Notes: generated by a model not told the origin, from the letters alone. A stretch of 64,000 bases of DNA from Oscillospiraceae bacterium (GCA_009780435.1 WRAB01000005.1:53692-117691); one strand, 5' to 3'; positions 1 to 10,200 are shown, counted from the first letter of the stretch. Made by a program: numbers and translations.

Positions 1-2058
1 GCGGCGAAGGATTCTACAATCAACGGATATTTTCGGCAGCAGCGGGACTGTCTCTGCCAGACCGACGAGGAGCGGTTCGCCCTTGACTTGGCCACGGAGC
101 GGATCGCCCGGCAGTTTGGCAAAAGTGCGGAGGAACTGGGCATCGCCGATGCGCCGGAGGTGATCTCCGCCGTGGGTGGGCTTTTGGCCTATCTCATTGA
201 CACCCAAAAGCGGGATTTGAGCCATTTGAACACTCTGACGTATTACGCCACCGGGCAGTACATGGAGTTAGACCTGGTCACCCGGAGAAATCTGGAACTT
301 ACAGAGACCCTCCGCTCCGGCGAGAAAAAGGGGAGCCTCCTCTGGGTGCTGGATCAGACCCGCACCCCCATGGGCGCACGGCTCCTGCGGGATTGGATCG
401 CCAAGCCCCTCTTGGATACCACGGCAATTCGAGCACGGCTCTCGGCTGTGTCTGATCTGGTCGCTGACACCATGACACGGGGGGAGCTCCGTTTGATCCT
501 CCGGGATATTGGAGATATTCAGCGGCTCATCGGCAAGGCGGTCTACGGCTCCGCCGGGGGGCGGGATCTGCGGACGTTGGCCCTCTCGCTGGAAAAACTG
601 CCGGAGATCAAAGGGTTTCTGCAAGATAAGACCGACTCAAAACTGGCGGCCCTGGCCGCTGTAGATCCGCTCTCGGATATGGCAGTTCTCATCAACGCCG
701 CCATCTGTGATGAGCCGCCCTTTTCCGTCCGGGAGGGGGGGATCATCCGGGTGGGCTACGACCCGGAGGTGGATCGGCTCCGCCATCTGCTCACCAACAG
801 CAACGATGAACTGCGGCGGATTGAATCCCAGGAACGGGAGCGGACGGGGAAACGGCTGAAAGTTGGGTATAATAAGGTTTTTGGGTATTATATTGAGATC
901 CCCCGCTCCGCCAGCGATGATGTGCCGCCGGAATATGTCCGCAAGCAGACCTTGGCCAACTGTGAGCGGTTCATTACCCAAGAACTGAAAGAACTGGAGA
1001 TGGCCCTCCTCACGGCCAAAGACTCTCTGGAGGCGCGGGAATATGAGCTATTTACCCAGGTCCGGGAGACCGTTGCCGCCCAGGTGACTCGGTTCCAATC
1101 CGCCGCCGCCAAAGTTGCGGAGCTGGATGTCATCACGGGCCTCGCCGAGGCGGCGGTCAAGCGCAACTATATCGTGCCGGAGATCGAAGACAGTGCCAGC
1201 ATTGAGATCAAAGATGGCCGCCACCCCGTGGTGGAGGTCATGCAGCGAGACAGCCTCTTTGTGGCAAACGACACGAATCTCGACGGGGAGAGCCGTCGGG
1301 CCATGATTATTACTGGCCCCAACATGGCGGGAAAGAGCACCTATATGCGCCAGACGGCGCTGATTGTTCTCATGGCTCAAATTGGGAGTTTTGTCCCCGC
1401 CCGGGCGGCAAAAATCGGCGTGGTGGACCGGATTTTCACTCGGATTGGGGCGTCGGATGACCTGGGCGCAGGCCGTTCCACCTTTATGGTGGAGATGACC
1501 GAGGTGGCGGACATCTTGAAAAACGCCACGGACCGCAGTCTCATCATCTTAGACGAGATCGGCAGAGGCACCAGCACCTATGACGGCATGAGCATCGCCC
1601 GGGCGGTATTGGAACACTGCGCCAGCCGGGAGACCTTAGGGGCCAAGACCCTCTTCGCCACCCATTACCACGAATTGACCACCCTGGAGAAAGAACTGCT
1701 GGGCGTGAAAAACTACAACATTGCCGCAAAAAAACAGGGGGACGATATCATATTCCTCCGCAAGATCGTCCCCGGTGGGGCCGATGACAGCTACGGTATT
1801 GAGGTGGCAAAACTGGCCGGGGTGCCGGAGGGGGTCATTGGTCGTGCCCGCGAGGTGCTCCGAGCCTTAGAGCAGGGAGAACACCCGGCCCCCGGCAGCT
1901 TCAAACAGGTGAGTCTCTGGGAGCCGGAGAACAGACCGGAACCCCTGTCGGATTTCGCCGTCCAGCGGTTGCGGGATTTGGATCTCAACGTGCTGACGCC
2001 CTTAGAGGCCATGCAGACACTGTTTGAACTGAAGAAGACACTGGAAGAAGAGGTATAA
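1..2058 (+). CDS. mutS: DNA mismatch repair protein MutS (5' end outside window)
   Basis: ATPase that recognises mismatches and starts post-replicative repair with MutL. The frame is open from base 1, so the gene enters the window from the left and about the first 180-190 residues (mismatch-binding domain) are missing. The visible 685 residues cover the connector, lever/clamp and ATPase domains. Walker A is GPNMAGKST near base 1318, followed by the conserved STFMVEMTE and DEIGRGTSTYDG (Walker B) blocks and the ATHYHEL motif. An internal TTG at 88 is not the true start. The stop overlaps the next start by one base (TAATG), so the two genes are probably co-transcribed. This is MutS1 rather than MutS2, because no Smr domain follows the ATPase. 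Confidence 0.97.
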   Translation, partial: AAKDSTINGYFRQQRDCLCQTDEERFALDLATERIARQFGKSAEELGIADAPEVISAVGGLLAYLIDTQKRDLSHLNTLTYYATGQYMELDLVTRRNLELTETLRSGEKKGSLLWVLDQTRTPMGARLLRDWIAKPLLDTTAIRARLSAVSDLVADTMTRGELRLILRDIGDIQRLIGKAVYGSAGGRDLRTLALSLEKLPEIKGFLQDKTDSKLAALAAVDPLSDMAVLINAAICDEPPFSVREGGIIRVGYDPEVDRLRHLLTNSNDELRRIESQERERTGKRLKVGYNKVFGYYIEIPRSASDDVPPEYVRKQTLANCERFITQELKELEMALLTAKDSLEAREYELFTQVRETVAAQVTRFQSAAAKVAELDVITGLAEAAVKRNYIVPEIEDSASIEIKDGRHPVVEVMQRDSLFVANDTNLDGESRRAMIITGPNMAGKSTYMRQTALIVLMAQIGSFVPARAAKIGVVDRIFTRIGASDDLGAGRSTFMVEMTEVADILKNATDRSLIILDEIGRGTSTYDGMSIARAVLEHCASRETLGAKTLFATHYHELTTLEKELLGVKNYNIAAKKQGDDIIFLRKIVPGGADDSYGIEVAKLAGVPEGVIGRAREVLRALEQGEHPAPGSFKQVSLWEPENRPEPLSDFAVQRLRDLDLNVLTPLEAMQTLFELKKTLEEEV

Positions 2059-2771
2059 TGTCCATGAGAGAAGAACGTGTGTTCATAGGCCCCAGCAGAC
2101 GAGAGTGGATATTTGGGTTGGCTTATCTCTTTGCGCACGTGTTCTTCCTCCAGTCGATGATTCTGGAAATTCTGTTTTTGCTTATTTCGGCCTTTGACAT
2201 TGTCGTCACGGACGTTTTGTTCAATATAATTTGGTTTGCCATCGCCTTCGTGGTTCTTGTGATTTTTTTATGGAGCTATCTCCGGGCCGGTTTTGCCCGG
2301 TTTTTGGAATACGGCCTCTCCAACCTAACCACGTTGCTGGCGGGGTATGGCATATACTTGGCTTTGGCTTTTTTGCTGAATAGGATCCTCTTTTCAATAC
2401 TGCCGGAATTGCCCAGCCCAAATAACGATGTGGTAATGGAGATGGCCGTCTTAGAGTTCTGGCCCATGTTCGCTGTTGCCGTTTTGTTGGCCCCGGTGGT
2501 GGAGGAGATATTTTTCCGCGGGGTGATGTTTGCACCCCTCCGGAATGTTAGTCGGTTGCTGGCCTATGCCGTGTCCAGTCTGGCCTTCGGGCTTTGGCAC
2601 GTGATCCAGTTTCTGATTTTCGACTTCTCGCCCCTGCTCTTTGTGACCGCGCTGATCTACGTCCCGGCGGGGATTGCCTTGGCCTGGGTCTATGAGCGGA
2701 GTGGAAGTATCTGGACGCCCATCGCGCTCCACGCCTTCATCAACGCTGTGGTCTTTGCTTTGATGAGGTAG
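2058..2771 (+). CDS. CPBP family intramembrane metalloprotease
   Basis: 237-residue multi-pass membrane protein of the CAAX-protease/bacteriocin-processing (CPBP, Abi) family. The family signature is present: E149-E150 with R154 in EEIFFRG, H181 in FGLWHV, and H225 in the last helix (HAFINA). These residues form the intramembrane active site in the family. The start codon overlaps the mutS stop by one base. Its substrate cannot be read from the sequence; relatives process prenylated or bacteriocin peptides or act in cell-envelope stress. No bacteriocin gene is adjacent, so the role is open. Confidence 0.85.
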   Translation: MSMREERVFIGPSRREWIFGLAYLFAHVFFLQSMILEILFLLISAFDIVVTDVLFNIIWFAIAFVVLVIFLWSYLRAGFARFLEYGLSNLTTLLAGYGIYLALAFLLNRILFSILPELPSPNNDVVMEMAVLEFWPMFAVAVLLAPVVEEIFFRGVMFAPLRNVSRLLAYAVSSLAFGLWHVIQFLIFDFSPLLFVTALIYVPAGIALAWVYERSGSIWTPIALHAFINAVVFALMR

Positions 2772-2795
2772 GTATCAGCGGGATATAATTAAAAT

Positions 2796-2912
2796 TTAAT
2801 AGATATTTATATCAAACTTTATTCTTTTGTAACATTCAGGGGGTATAGTAAGAATGCAAGTCAGCACCAAATCCCCATCGCACTCACAAGTGCGGCAGTC
2901 AATCTTTTTCAT
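2796..2912 (-). CDS. Possible 38-residue Cys-rich small protein
   Basis: Short minus-strand frame with an ATG at 2912 preceded by GAGG five bases upstream. The product begins MKKIDCRTCECDGD and has four cysteines, including a CxxCxC-like group at residues 6-11. That spacing suggests metal binding, but no family was recognised. It lies antisense in the gap after the CPBP gene, and the plus-strand terminator at 2933 sits just upstream of it. No clear promoter was seen. This is a candidate only. Confidence 0.25.
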   Translation of the reverse strand: MKKIDCRTCECDGDLVLTCILTIPPECYKRIKFDINIY

Positions 2913-2932
2913 TTTATCCTCTTTTTCAATTG

Positions 2933-2972
2933 GCGCTGTTCGGAGCAGATCTCCGGACAGCCCCTTTTTTTT
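2933..2972 (+). terminator. Intrinsic terminator after mutS-CPBP
   Basis: An 11-bp stem (arms GCTGTTCGGAG and CTCCGGACAGC, one G-U) is followed by eight T's. A second GC-rich hairpin without a T-run (arms GTTCCCCGCC / GGCGGGGAAT) lies directly after it at 2977-2999. Confidence 0.8.
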
Positions 2973-3087
2973 CGTGGTTCCCCGCCGTAGGCGGGGAATC
3001 AGAGTAATAAATTTTTCTGCTTTTTGGCTCTAAAGTAATATAACAATCCCCGCCCTGCAATATGCTATATGGACAGGGGGTGGCATA

Positions 3088-4143
3088 TTGGAAAAACAAG
3101 GCGTTTCTGGGATTAAAATTGCCATGGTGTATATCGGCACCGTGGTGGGGGCGGGGTTTGCCACGGGACAGGAGATATTGCAATTCTTTGTGTCCTTCGG
3201 CCTAAGGGGGCTGTGGGGGGCGCTGCTCACCACGGTGCTCTTTATGTTTTTTGGGGTTGTGACCATGCAGATCGGTTATACCCTCCGGGCCAAATCTCAT
3301 CTGGAGGTGATCGGCCATGCCGGGGGAGGGCGGTTTCAGCCGGTGATGGATGTGCTCATCATGGTCTCTCTCTTCGGGGCGCTCACGGCTATGATGGCGG
3401 GGACGGGGGCGCTCTTTGCCCAGCAGTGGGGGATTAGCGCCGCCCTGGGGAGCTTGATCATGGGGGCATTGACGGTGCTGACTGTCCTCAGGGGGTTGGG
3501 CGGAGTGATCCATGCGATTAGTATTGTCGTCCCCTTTTTACTGGTGTCGGTTTTGACCATCAGTGTGTTTTCCCTAGTGCAATCCCCGCCGGATTTGACG
3601 GCGGGGATTGCACTCACGGGGCGAGGATTTATGGGCAATTGGCTCACGGCGGCGATTCTCTATGTCTCCTATAATATCCTCATGTCTGTGTCCGTGCTGG
3701 GGCCTGCGGGGGGGCTGGCCACGGATCGGCGGGCCGTTTGGCGGGGCGGTGTACTGGGCGGGGCGGGACTGGGGGCGGCGTCCATCCTGATCTATTTGGC
3801 GCTATCCGGCACACGGGCCGAGACGGGACATTTGGAGGTGCCCATCCTGCATATGGCGGGGGGGATCGCCCCTATAGCGGGCGCACTCTACTCCCTCGTG
3901 CTCTTAGCGGAGATATACACCACCGCCGTAGGGGCTCTGTACGGATTTTCCGCCCGGATTCTGGCGGGGCGGAATCGGCGTTTTGGGGTGCGGGTGATCA
4001 TCGGTGCGGCGGCGGGGGCGTTCTTGGTCAGCTTATTCGGGTTCTCCGGTCTGGTGCGATATATGTATCCCCTACAGGGCTACGGCGGGATTATTCTGCT
4101 GATTGCGCTGGTGTGGGTGAAAGTTCGGGGCGGGTTAAAATGA
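3088..4143 (+). CDS. YkvI family membrane protein
   Basis: 351-residue protein with about ten hydrophobic segments. It opens with the characteristic GTVVGAGFATGQEILQFF stretch of the uncharacterised YkvI family, which shares the unwound first helix of LeuT/APC-fold transporters. An amino-acid-like substrate is therefore plausible but inferred. The start is TTG at 3088, with AGGGGG nine bases upstream; no closer ATG fits. The gene stands alone between a terminator and a hairpin directly after its stop. Confidence 0.8.
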   Translation: MEKQGVSGIKIAMVYIGTVVGAGFATGQEILQFFVSFGLRGLWGALLTTVLFMFFGVVTMQIGYTLRAKSHLEVIGHAGGGRFQPVMDVLIMVSLFGALTAMMAGTGALFAQQWGISAALGSLIMGALTVLTVLRGLGGVIHAISIVVPFLLVSVLTISVFSLVQSPPDLTAGIALTGRGFMGNWLTAAILYVSYNILMSVSVLGPAGGLATDRRAVWRGGVLGGAGLGAASILIYLALSGTRAETGHLEVPILHMAGGIAPIAGALYSLVLLAEIYTTAVGALYGFSARILAGRNRRFGVRVIIGAAAGAFLVSLFGFSGLVRYMYPLQGYGGIILLIALVWVKVRGGLK

Positions 4144-4175
4144 GAAGAGGATTGCCGCCCGGCAGTCCTCTTCTC
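4142..4175 (+). terminator. Hairpin abutting the YkvI stop codon
   Basis: A 15-bp stem with one G-U pair (arms 4142-4156 and 4161-4175) and a GCCC loop begins inside the stop codon. There is no T-run, so it may protect the 3' end or act as a weak terminator. Confidence 0.5.
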
Positions 4176-4189
4176 AAATGCTGTACATG

Positions 4190-4263
4190 AATGGGGCGGG
4201 CGAACACTGTTCGCCCCTACAAGAACAGTTTTCGTAGGGGCGCACATTGTGCGCCCGTGTTAT
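4190..4263. repeat. GC-rich interspersed palindromic repeat
   Basis: Two palindromic units sit back to back: GGGCGAACACTGTTCGCCC, and GTAGGGGCGCACATTGTGCG followed by CCCG. The string GTTATACATTGTAGAACGA comes next. Both units and the trailing string recur near 25.8 kb, and the two units recur near 42.3 kb. Confidence 0.75.
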
Positions 4264-4344
4264 ACATTGTAGAACGACGCCTCCTTTGAAAAAGGGGCCT
4301 GTGTGCTGTTCCAATAAAAAACATGGAATTTTACAAATTTAGTA

Positions 4345-4373
4345 TTGCAAAGTTGTCCGCAATTCGATATAAT
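4345..4373 (+). promoter_or_regulatory. SigA-type promoter for the PpiC foldase gene
   Basis: TTGCAA (4345-4350), a 17-base spacer and TATAAT (4368-4373), about 70 bases upstream of the ATG at 4445. Confidence 0.75.
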
Positions 4374-4444
4374 ACAAAATTAGTGTAATACGCCTTCAAC
4401 CAGAAAATACGTTGAATACTTTATCGATAAAGGAATGACAGCAT

Positions 4445-5995
4445 ATGAGCGGATCCAAGGACAAAAAGCGCAGACAAGATCAGAAAGGGCAAGGCGCCTT
4501 TGACCTGCGTAATCCGAAAGAGATGGAAGCAGACCAGACCAGAAAGAAGCAGACCAGAACGGCGGTCATTGTGATTCTTGCCGTTGTCGTGGCGGGACTC
4601 CTGTTGACCATCGTGAACTCCCACACCTTTTACCGCACGGTGCCGGCCTTACGCGTCGACGGCACCGGGGTTAGCATTGCGGAGATGAACTATTACCTCC
4701 ATGCGGTCAGCCAACAAGCTGCCGGGGATCCGGATATCCAACTGGAGCGGGCCGTGGAAATGGCGACGCGCAGTACGGTGCTCTATCGGCAAGCGGTAGC
4801 GGCGGGACTGACCCTCACCCCGGAGTGGCAGGCCCAGATTGATGCCGAGATTCAGCGTTTTCAGGATACGGCTGAGATGTGGGATGTCTCGGTAGACGCA
4901 GTTTTGATCCATGAATTTGGAGATAGTTCCGCGCGGAGCATAAATCTGAATGTTTTGCGCAGACTTTTTGAGACGGCGGCCCTGGGACACATGTATGTCG
5001 AACACGCCATTGAAGAGCGGAGAGCCGGCTACAGCCAGGCAGAATTAGAGGCGTTCTATCAGGAGAACCGGGACGACATTGAGTTCATTGCCTTCCGTGT
5101 ACACGCCATCCCCTTTACCCCGGAAGCGGATATTCCAGAATTATTGGAAACAGAGGGCTTCGAGCCGGAGATGGTCACCGCCCTAGCGGACGCCAGAGCA
5201 GCAGCCGATGCGATTGCCCAGGCCGCCCGGGACGGCGAAGAGGGCTTCGTAGAGGGTGTCCTGGAGAGCATGGATGAGGAGATGCGGGCATGGTTCAGTG
5301 AGGAAGAGACCCGTCACTCCGCCCCGCGGAGCCAATTGGACGCCCTTGCCTACGGCGACTGGCTCTTAGCGGATCAGCGGTCAGAGGGCGATGTCACTGT
5401 CGTCGTGGGAGACCATGACGTCTTCGTGGTGCTCTTCCTGAGTGCAGATGACAACCGGTACTACACCGCCAATGTCCGTCACATTCTCATCAGACCCGAG
5501 GAAGTGGAGTCTATAGATTTTAGTGACCCCGACCTGGACTTTGAGGAGATCGATTGGGAAGCCATCGCCGCCGAAGAAGAAGCTGCCCAAGCAGTGGCAG
5601 AGGCCGAAGCAGAGGCCATCTTAGCCCGGTGGAGAGCGGGGGCGGCCACGGAGGAGAGCTTTATTGAACTCGTCCGGGAATACTCCGACGACTACCACGA
5701 AGGTGCGGCAGATCCCGGTATGATTTCCGATATCAACCGGCAGTCCAACTTGGTGCCGGAGTTTTTAAGCTGGTCTACAGATACCGCCCGTCAGGTGGGC
5801 GATGTGGGAATTGTGCAGACACAATTCGGCTTCCACATTATGTACTTTGTAGGGTATAACGATGAAATATACCACCGGTATGCGCTAGCGCAGCAGGGGT
5901 TAGCCGCCCGGGACTTTGAGGAATGGCTGGAATCGGCGTTGGAGGCTGCGAATCCTCGGACAACCTTCTTCTCCCGGTTTGCAGGTGGACCATAA
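4445..5995 (+). CDS. Membrane-anchored PpiC/SurA-type peptidylprolyl isomerase (foldase)
   Basis: 516-residue extracytoplasmic foldase. The cytoplasmic N-terminus is very basic (residues 1-38). One transmembrane anchor follows (about 39-59), then a SurA-N-like helical region, and a parvulin domain from about residue 342 (NVRHILIRP) to 475. The conserved core RQVGDVGIVQTQFGFHIM lies inside the parvulin domain. A Glu/Ala-rich helical insert splits the parvulin domain after its first strand, as in several clostridial foldases. There is no lipobox, so it is anchored by a helix rather than by lipid as in PrsA. It probably folds secreted or S-layer proteins, such as the SLH proteins in this window (inference). 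Confidence 0.85.
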   Translation: MSGSKDKKRRQDQKGQGAFDLRNPKEMEADQTRKKQTRTAVIVILAVVVAGLLLTIVNSHTFYRTVPALRVDGTGVSIAEMNYYLHAVSQQAAGDPDIQLERAVEMATRSTVLYRQAVAAGLTLTPEWQAQIDAEIQRFQDTAEMWDVSVDAVLIHEFGDSSARSINLNVLRRLFETAALGHMYVEHAIEERRAGYSQAELEAFYQENRDDIEFIAFRVHAIPFTPEADIPELLETEGFEPEMVTALADARAAADAIAQAARDGEEGFVEGVLESMDEEMRAWFSEEETRHSAPRSQLDALAYGDWLLADQRSEGDVTVVVGDHDVFVVLFLSADDNRYYTANVRHILIRPEEVESIDFSDPDLDFEEIDWEAIAAEEEAAQAVAEAEAEAILARWRAGAATEESFIELVREYSDDYHEGAADPGMISDINRQSNLVPEFLSWSTDTARQVGDVGIVQTQFGFHIMYFVGYNDEIYHRYALAQQGLAARDFEEWLESALEAANPRTTFFSRFAGGP

Positions 5996-6009
5996 TATTG
6001 AAATCATTT

Positions 6010-6040
6010 GTCCCGGTTTGACATTTCGTCAAACCGGGAC
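6010..6040. other. 13-bp perfect hairpin between foldase gene and carA
   Basis: Arms GTCCCGGTTTGAC (6010-6022) and GTCAAACCGGGAC (6028-6040) pair perfectly around a five-base loop. No T-run follows, so it is a poor intrinsic terminator. It may end the upstream message or belong to the carA leader. Confidence 0.5.
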
Positions 6041-6176
6041 TTGATAAAAGGGGACAAGCGGGCTGCTCACATAGGCCCGATGGTTTCACGCTCCGGGGTC
6101 TGTGTGGGTGACCCCAGGGCGGCAGATAAAAGGAGACCCACGGGGAGACGAGTGCTGAAAGGAGAGATGCAAGGCT
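6041..6176 (+). promoter_or_regulatory. Structured leader upstream of carA (class not recognised)
   Basis: The leader contains competing complementary stretches: GGGGT (6096) with ACCCC (6111), and GTGGGT (6104) with ACCCAC (6135). No T-box specifier loop or PyrR site could be identified with confidence. A strong AAAGGAG-type ribosome site precedes the carA ATG. Attenuation is possible but unproven. Confidence 0.3.
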
Positions 6177-7238
6177 ATGAAGGGGTATCTAGTGTTAGAA
6201 AACGGCAAAGTCTTTGAGGGCAAGCGGTTCGGTGCAATGGGAGACGTGATTGCAGAACTTGTATTCACCACCGGGATGACCGGGTACTTGGAAACCTTGA
6301 CAGACAAGAGCTACGCAGGACAGATGGTCGTACAGACATTCCCATTGATCGGCAACTATGGCGTGATCCCATCGGACTTTGAAAGTGACAAAATCGGCCC
6401 CGGCGGTTATATTGTAAAAGAGTGGTGTCAGATTCCTTCCAACTTCCGAAGTGAGGGAAATCTTGACACTTTTTTATTAGACAGAGGCATCCCCGCCCTG
6501 TCCGGGATTGACACCCGAGCCCTGACCAAACTCATCCGAGACGCCGGTGCGCTAAACGCATGCATCACCGACGATCCGGACAAAGTGGATCTCGCGGCCC
6601 TAAAAGCCTATCGCATCACAGGCAAAGTGGCCCAGGTGAGCACGAAGCAGGCCTATACGGTCCAGGCCGAGCAGGAGAAGTATAACGTTGTCCTCCTGGA
6701 CTACGGCGTGAAGGCCAGCATCATCAAAGAACTGGTCAAACGGGGCTGCACCGTGACCGTTTTGCCCCACGATACAACAGCGGTGGATATCTTGGCGAAA
6801 AAGCCGGACGGGATCCTGCTCTCCAACGGCCCCGGCGACCCCACGGAAAATGTGGTGGCCATCGCAACGATCAAAGAACTGCTCGGCGCAGGTGTGCCAA
6901 TCTTTGGCATCTGTATCGGCCACCAGCTCCTGGCTCTGGCCAACGGATTTGAGACCGGGATACTCAACGGCGGTCACAGGGGCAGCAATCAGCCCGTTCG
7001 GAACACGGAGACGGGCAAGGTCTATATCACCAGCCAGGGGCATCAGTATGTCGTATTGCGTGAGGGCGCATCCGACAACGCAACAATTTTCTTTGAGCAC
7101 GTCAACGACCAGAGTTGTGAGGGCATCCGCTATGCAAACGCCCCCGCCTTCTCCGTCCAGTTCCACCCGGAGGCGTCCGCCGGTCCCCTGGATACACAGT
7201 TCCTGTTCGACGACTTTATCAAAATGATGGAGGGTTAA
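6177..7238 (+). CDS. carA: Carbamoyl-phosphate synthase small (glutaminase) subunit
   Basis: 353-residue amidotransferase subunit that hydrolyses glutamine and channels ammonia to CarB for pyrimidine and arginine synthesis. The N-terminal CPSase domain starts MKGYLVLENG. The C-terminal class I glutaminase carries the nucleophile Cys in GICIGHQLL and the His/Glu pair in FHPEASAGP. Oddities: the usual SQNHGYAV loop reads SQGHQYVV, and the usual HHGGNHPV-like loop reads HRGSNQPV. Residues around the glutamine pocket therefore differ while the catalytic triad is intact. It ends three bases before carB. Confidence 0.97.
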   Translation: MKGYLVLENGKVFEGKRFGAMGDVIAELVFTTGMTGYLETLTDKSYAGQMVVQTFPLIGNYGVIPSDFESDKIGPGGYIVKEWCQIPSNFRSEGNLDTFLLDRGIPALSGIDTRALTKLIRDAGALNACITDDPDKVDLAALKAYRITGKVAQVSTKQAYTVQAEQEKYNVVLLDYGVKASIIKELVKRGCTVTVLPHDTTAVDILAKKPDGILLSNGPGDPTENVVAIATIKELLGAGVPIFGICIGHQLLALANGFETGILNGGHRGSNQPVRNTETGKVYITSQGHQYVVLREGASDNATIFFEHVNDQSCEGIRYANAPAFSVQFHPEASAGPLDTQFLFDDFIKMMEG

Positions 7239-7241
7239 AGT

Positions 7242-10200
7242 ATGCCGTTAAATAAAGACATTAAGAAGACAATGGTCATCGGGTCCGGTCCCATCGTCAT
7301 CGGTCAGGCCGCCGAGTTTGATTACGCCGGGACCCAGGCCTGCCGCGCCCTGCGGGAAGAGGGGATTGAGATTGTTCTGGTCAACTCCAACCCCGCCACC
7401 ATTATGACCGACAACGTCATGGCAGACCGAATCTATATCGAGCCGTTGACGTTGGAGACCGTCAAGCGGATTATCAAGAAAGAGAAGCCGGACAGTATCC
7501 TCTCGGGCTTGGGCGGACAGACGGGCCTGACTCTGTCTATGCAGTTGGCGAAATCCGGATTTTTAGAAGAGCACAACGTGCGTCTCCTGGGCTCTTTCCC
7601 CGACACCATTGACAAAGCGGAGGATCGCCAGCTCTTTAAAGAGACCATGATTGAGATCGGCCAGCCCGTCATCGAATCCCAAGTGGTCACCGATGTGCAG
7701 AGCGCCTTGGACTTTGCGGACAAGATTGGTTACCCCGTCGTCGTTCGCCCCGCCTTTACCCTGGGCGGCTCCGGTGGGGGGATCGCTTACTCCAGAGAGG
7801 AATTGGCCCACTACGCCAAAAACGGCCTCATGCTCTCCCCCATCACCCAGGTGCTGATTGAGGCGTCGATCCTCGGCTGGAAAGAGATCGAGTTTGAAGT
7901 CATCCGGGACAGCGCAGGGAACAGTATTATCATCTGCGGCATGGAGAATATTGATCCCGTGGGCGTCCACACGGGAGACAGCATCGTCATCGCCCCCACA
8001 GTGACTCTATCGGACAAGGAGTTCCAGATGCTCCGCACGGCGTCTCTGGACATTGTTCGGGCGCTGGGCATTGAAGGGGGATGTAATGTCCAGTTGGCCC
8101 TGCACCCCACCTCCTTTGACTATGCGGTCATCGAGGTCAACCCCCGGGTGTCCCGCTCCTCGGCGCTGGCGTCTAAGGCCACGGGGTATCCCATCGCCAA
8201 GATTTCCACGAAGATCGCTATCGGGTATACCCTGGATGAGATCCTGAACACTGTCACGGGCAAGACTTCCTGCGCCTTTGAGCCAACTTTGGACTACGTG
8301 GCCCTCAAATTTCCTAAGTGGCCCTTTGACAAGTTCATCTACGCCAAGCGGGATTTGGGTACCCAGATGAAGGCCACGGGTGAAGTCATGTCCTTGGCCG
8401 ACAGCTTTGAGATGGCCATGATGAAAGCCGTCCGTGGGGCTGAGATCGGCCTGGAGACCATGAATATGCCGAAACTCAAACCCCTGCCAGATGCCGAGAT
8501 TAAAGAACTGCTCACAAAGGCCACGGACGAGCGGATATTCGTCGTCTTCGAGGCCCTCCACAGAGGGCTCACCCCGGAGGAGATTCACGAGATCACCAAA
8601 ATTGACAATTGGTTCCTATACAAGATGTTAAACCTCGTCCAATACGAGCAGCTCTTAGCCGAGGGCAAGCTAGACGAAGAAACTTATCGCCATGGCAAGA
8701 AGCTGGGCTATACGGACAAGGCCATCCGGTCCATCAGCGGCCAGCAGGTCCCCTGTCAAGTGGAACCCACCTTCAAGATGGTGGATACCTGCGCCGCCGA
8801 GTTTGCCGCCCAGACCCCCTATTTCTACGGCACCTATATCAGTCCCGCCGCAGGCGGCGAGAACGAGGCGGCTCCCTTTGTCCGCAAGGCCAAGAAAGGC
8901 ACCGTGGTGGTGCTGGGTTCCGGGCCCATCCGGATCGGCCAGGGGATCGAGTTCGATTACGCCAGCGTCCACTGTGTCCACAGCTTAAAGAAGATGGGCT
9001 ATGAGGTGGCCCTCATCAACAACAACCCGGAGACAGTTTCCACCGACTTCGACACCGCAGATCGGCTCTACTTCGAGCCGTTGAACCCGGAAGATGTCCT
9101 CCGGATCATTGACATGGAGCAGCCCATGGGCGTGGTGGTGGCTTTCGGCGGTCAGACGGCCATCCGGCTGACCAAGCACCTACAAAAGCACAATATCCCC
9201 ATCATCGGCGCCGGTGCCGACTGCATCGACATGGCCGAAGACAGAGAGCGGTTCGACGGCCTGTTGGAACGGCTGGGGATTGCAAGGCCCCGTGGATTTG
9301 CGGTCAAAACCACGGAAGAGGCCCTGGCGGCGGCCAACAAAGTGGGTTATCCCGTCGTCGTGCGCCCGTCCTACGTCCTGGGGGGGCAGAATATGATCAT
9401 CGCTTTCTCCGATGCGGATATTCGGGAGTATATGGCGATTATCTTAGAGTACGAGGAGGAGAATACAGTTCTCATCGACAAGTATCTGGCGGGTCTGGAG
9501 ATCGAGGTGGACGCCATCTGCGACGGGGAGGATGTCCTACTTCCCGGCATTATGGAGCACGTGGAGCGGACGGGCATCCACTCCGGCGACAGCATCGCCA
9601 TGTACCCCGCCAAGAGCGTCAGCGACGAGTTGGCGGAACAACTTCTGGCCACGACGAAGCAGATATGTAAAGGGTTAAACGCCATTGGGATGGTCAACAT
9701 CCAGTATATTATCTTAGACGGCAATATCTACGTCATCGAGGTCAACCCCAGAGCCTCTCGGACGGTACCCTATCTCAGCAAGGTTACCGGTGTCCCCATG
9801 TGCGAACTGGCCACCCGGGTGAGTCTGGGTGAGAAACTGAAAGACCTGGGCTACGGCACGGGACTGTATCCGAAAGCCGACTATGTGGCGGCCAAAGTAC
9901 CCGTATTCTCCTTCGCCAAGCTGACGGACGTGGACACCCACCTGGGGCCGGAGATGAAATCCACCGGCGAGGTGCTGGGTCTCGCCAAAACCGAGGAAGA
10001 GGCCCTGTTCAAAGGCCTGGTGGCCGCAGGGTATAAGCTGGATGACCGCACCGGCGGCGTATTCCTCACCGTACGAGACAGCGACAAAGGGGAGATTGCC
10101 AAATTGGCGGAAAAGTTCCACGGACTGGGTATCGCTCTATACGCCACAGCGGGGACGGCCAAAGTTCTGCAAGATGCGGGCCTCACTGTCCACGTGGTGG

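Noticed and set aside
6600..7166. Long minus-strand frames antisense to carA, carB and ygiQ (for example 188 codons here, 242 codons at 21109-21837)
   Set aside because: GC-rich codon bias of the real genes keeps antisense frames open. None has a ribosome site or a recognisable domain.
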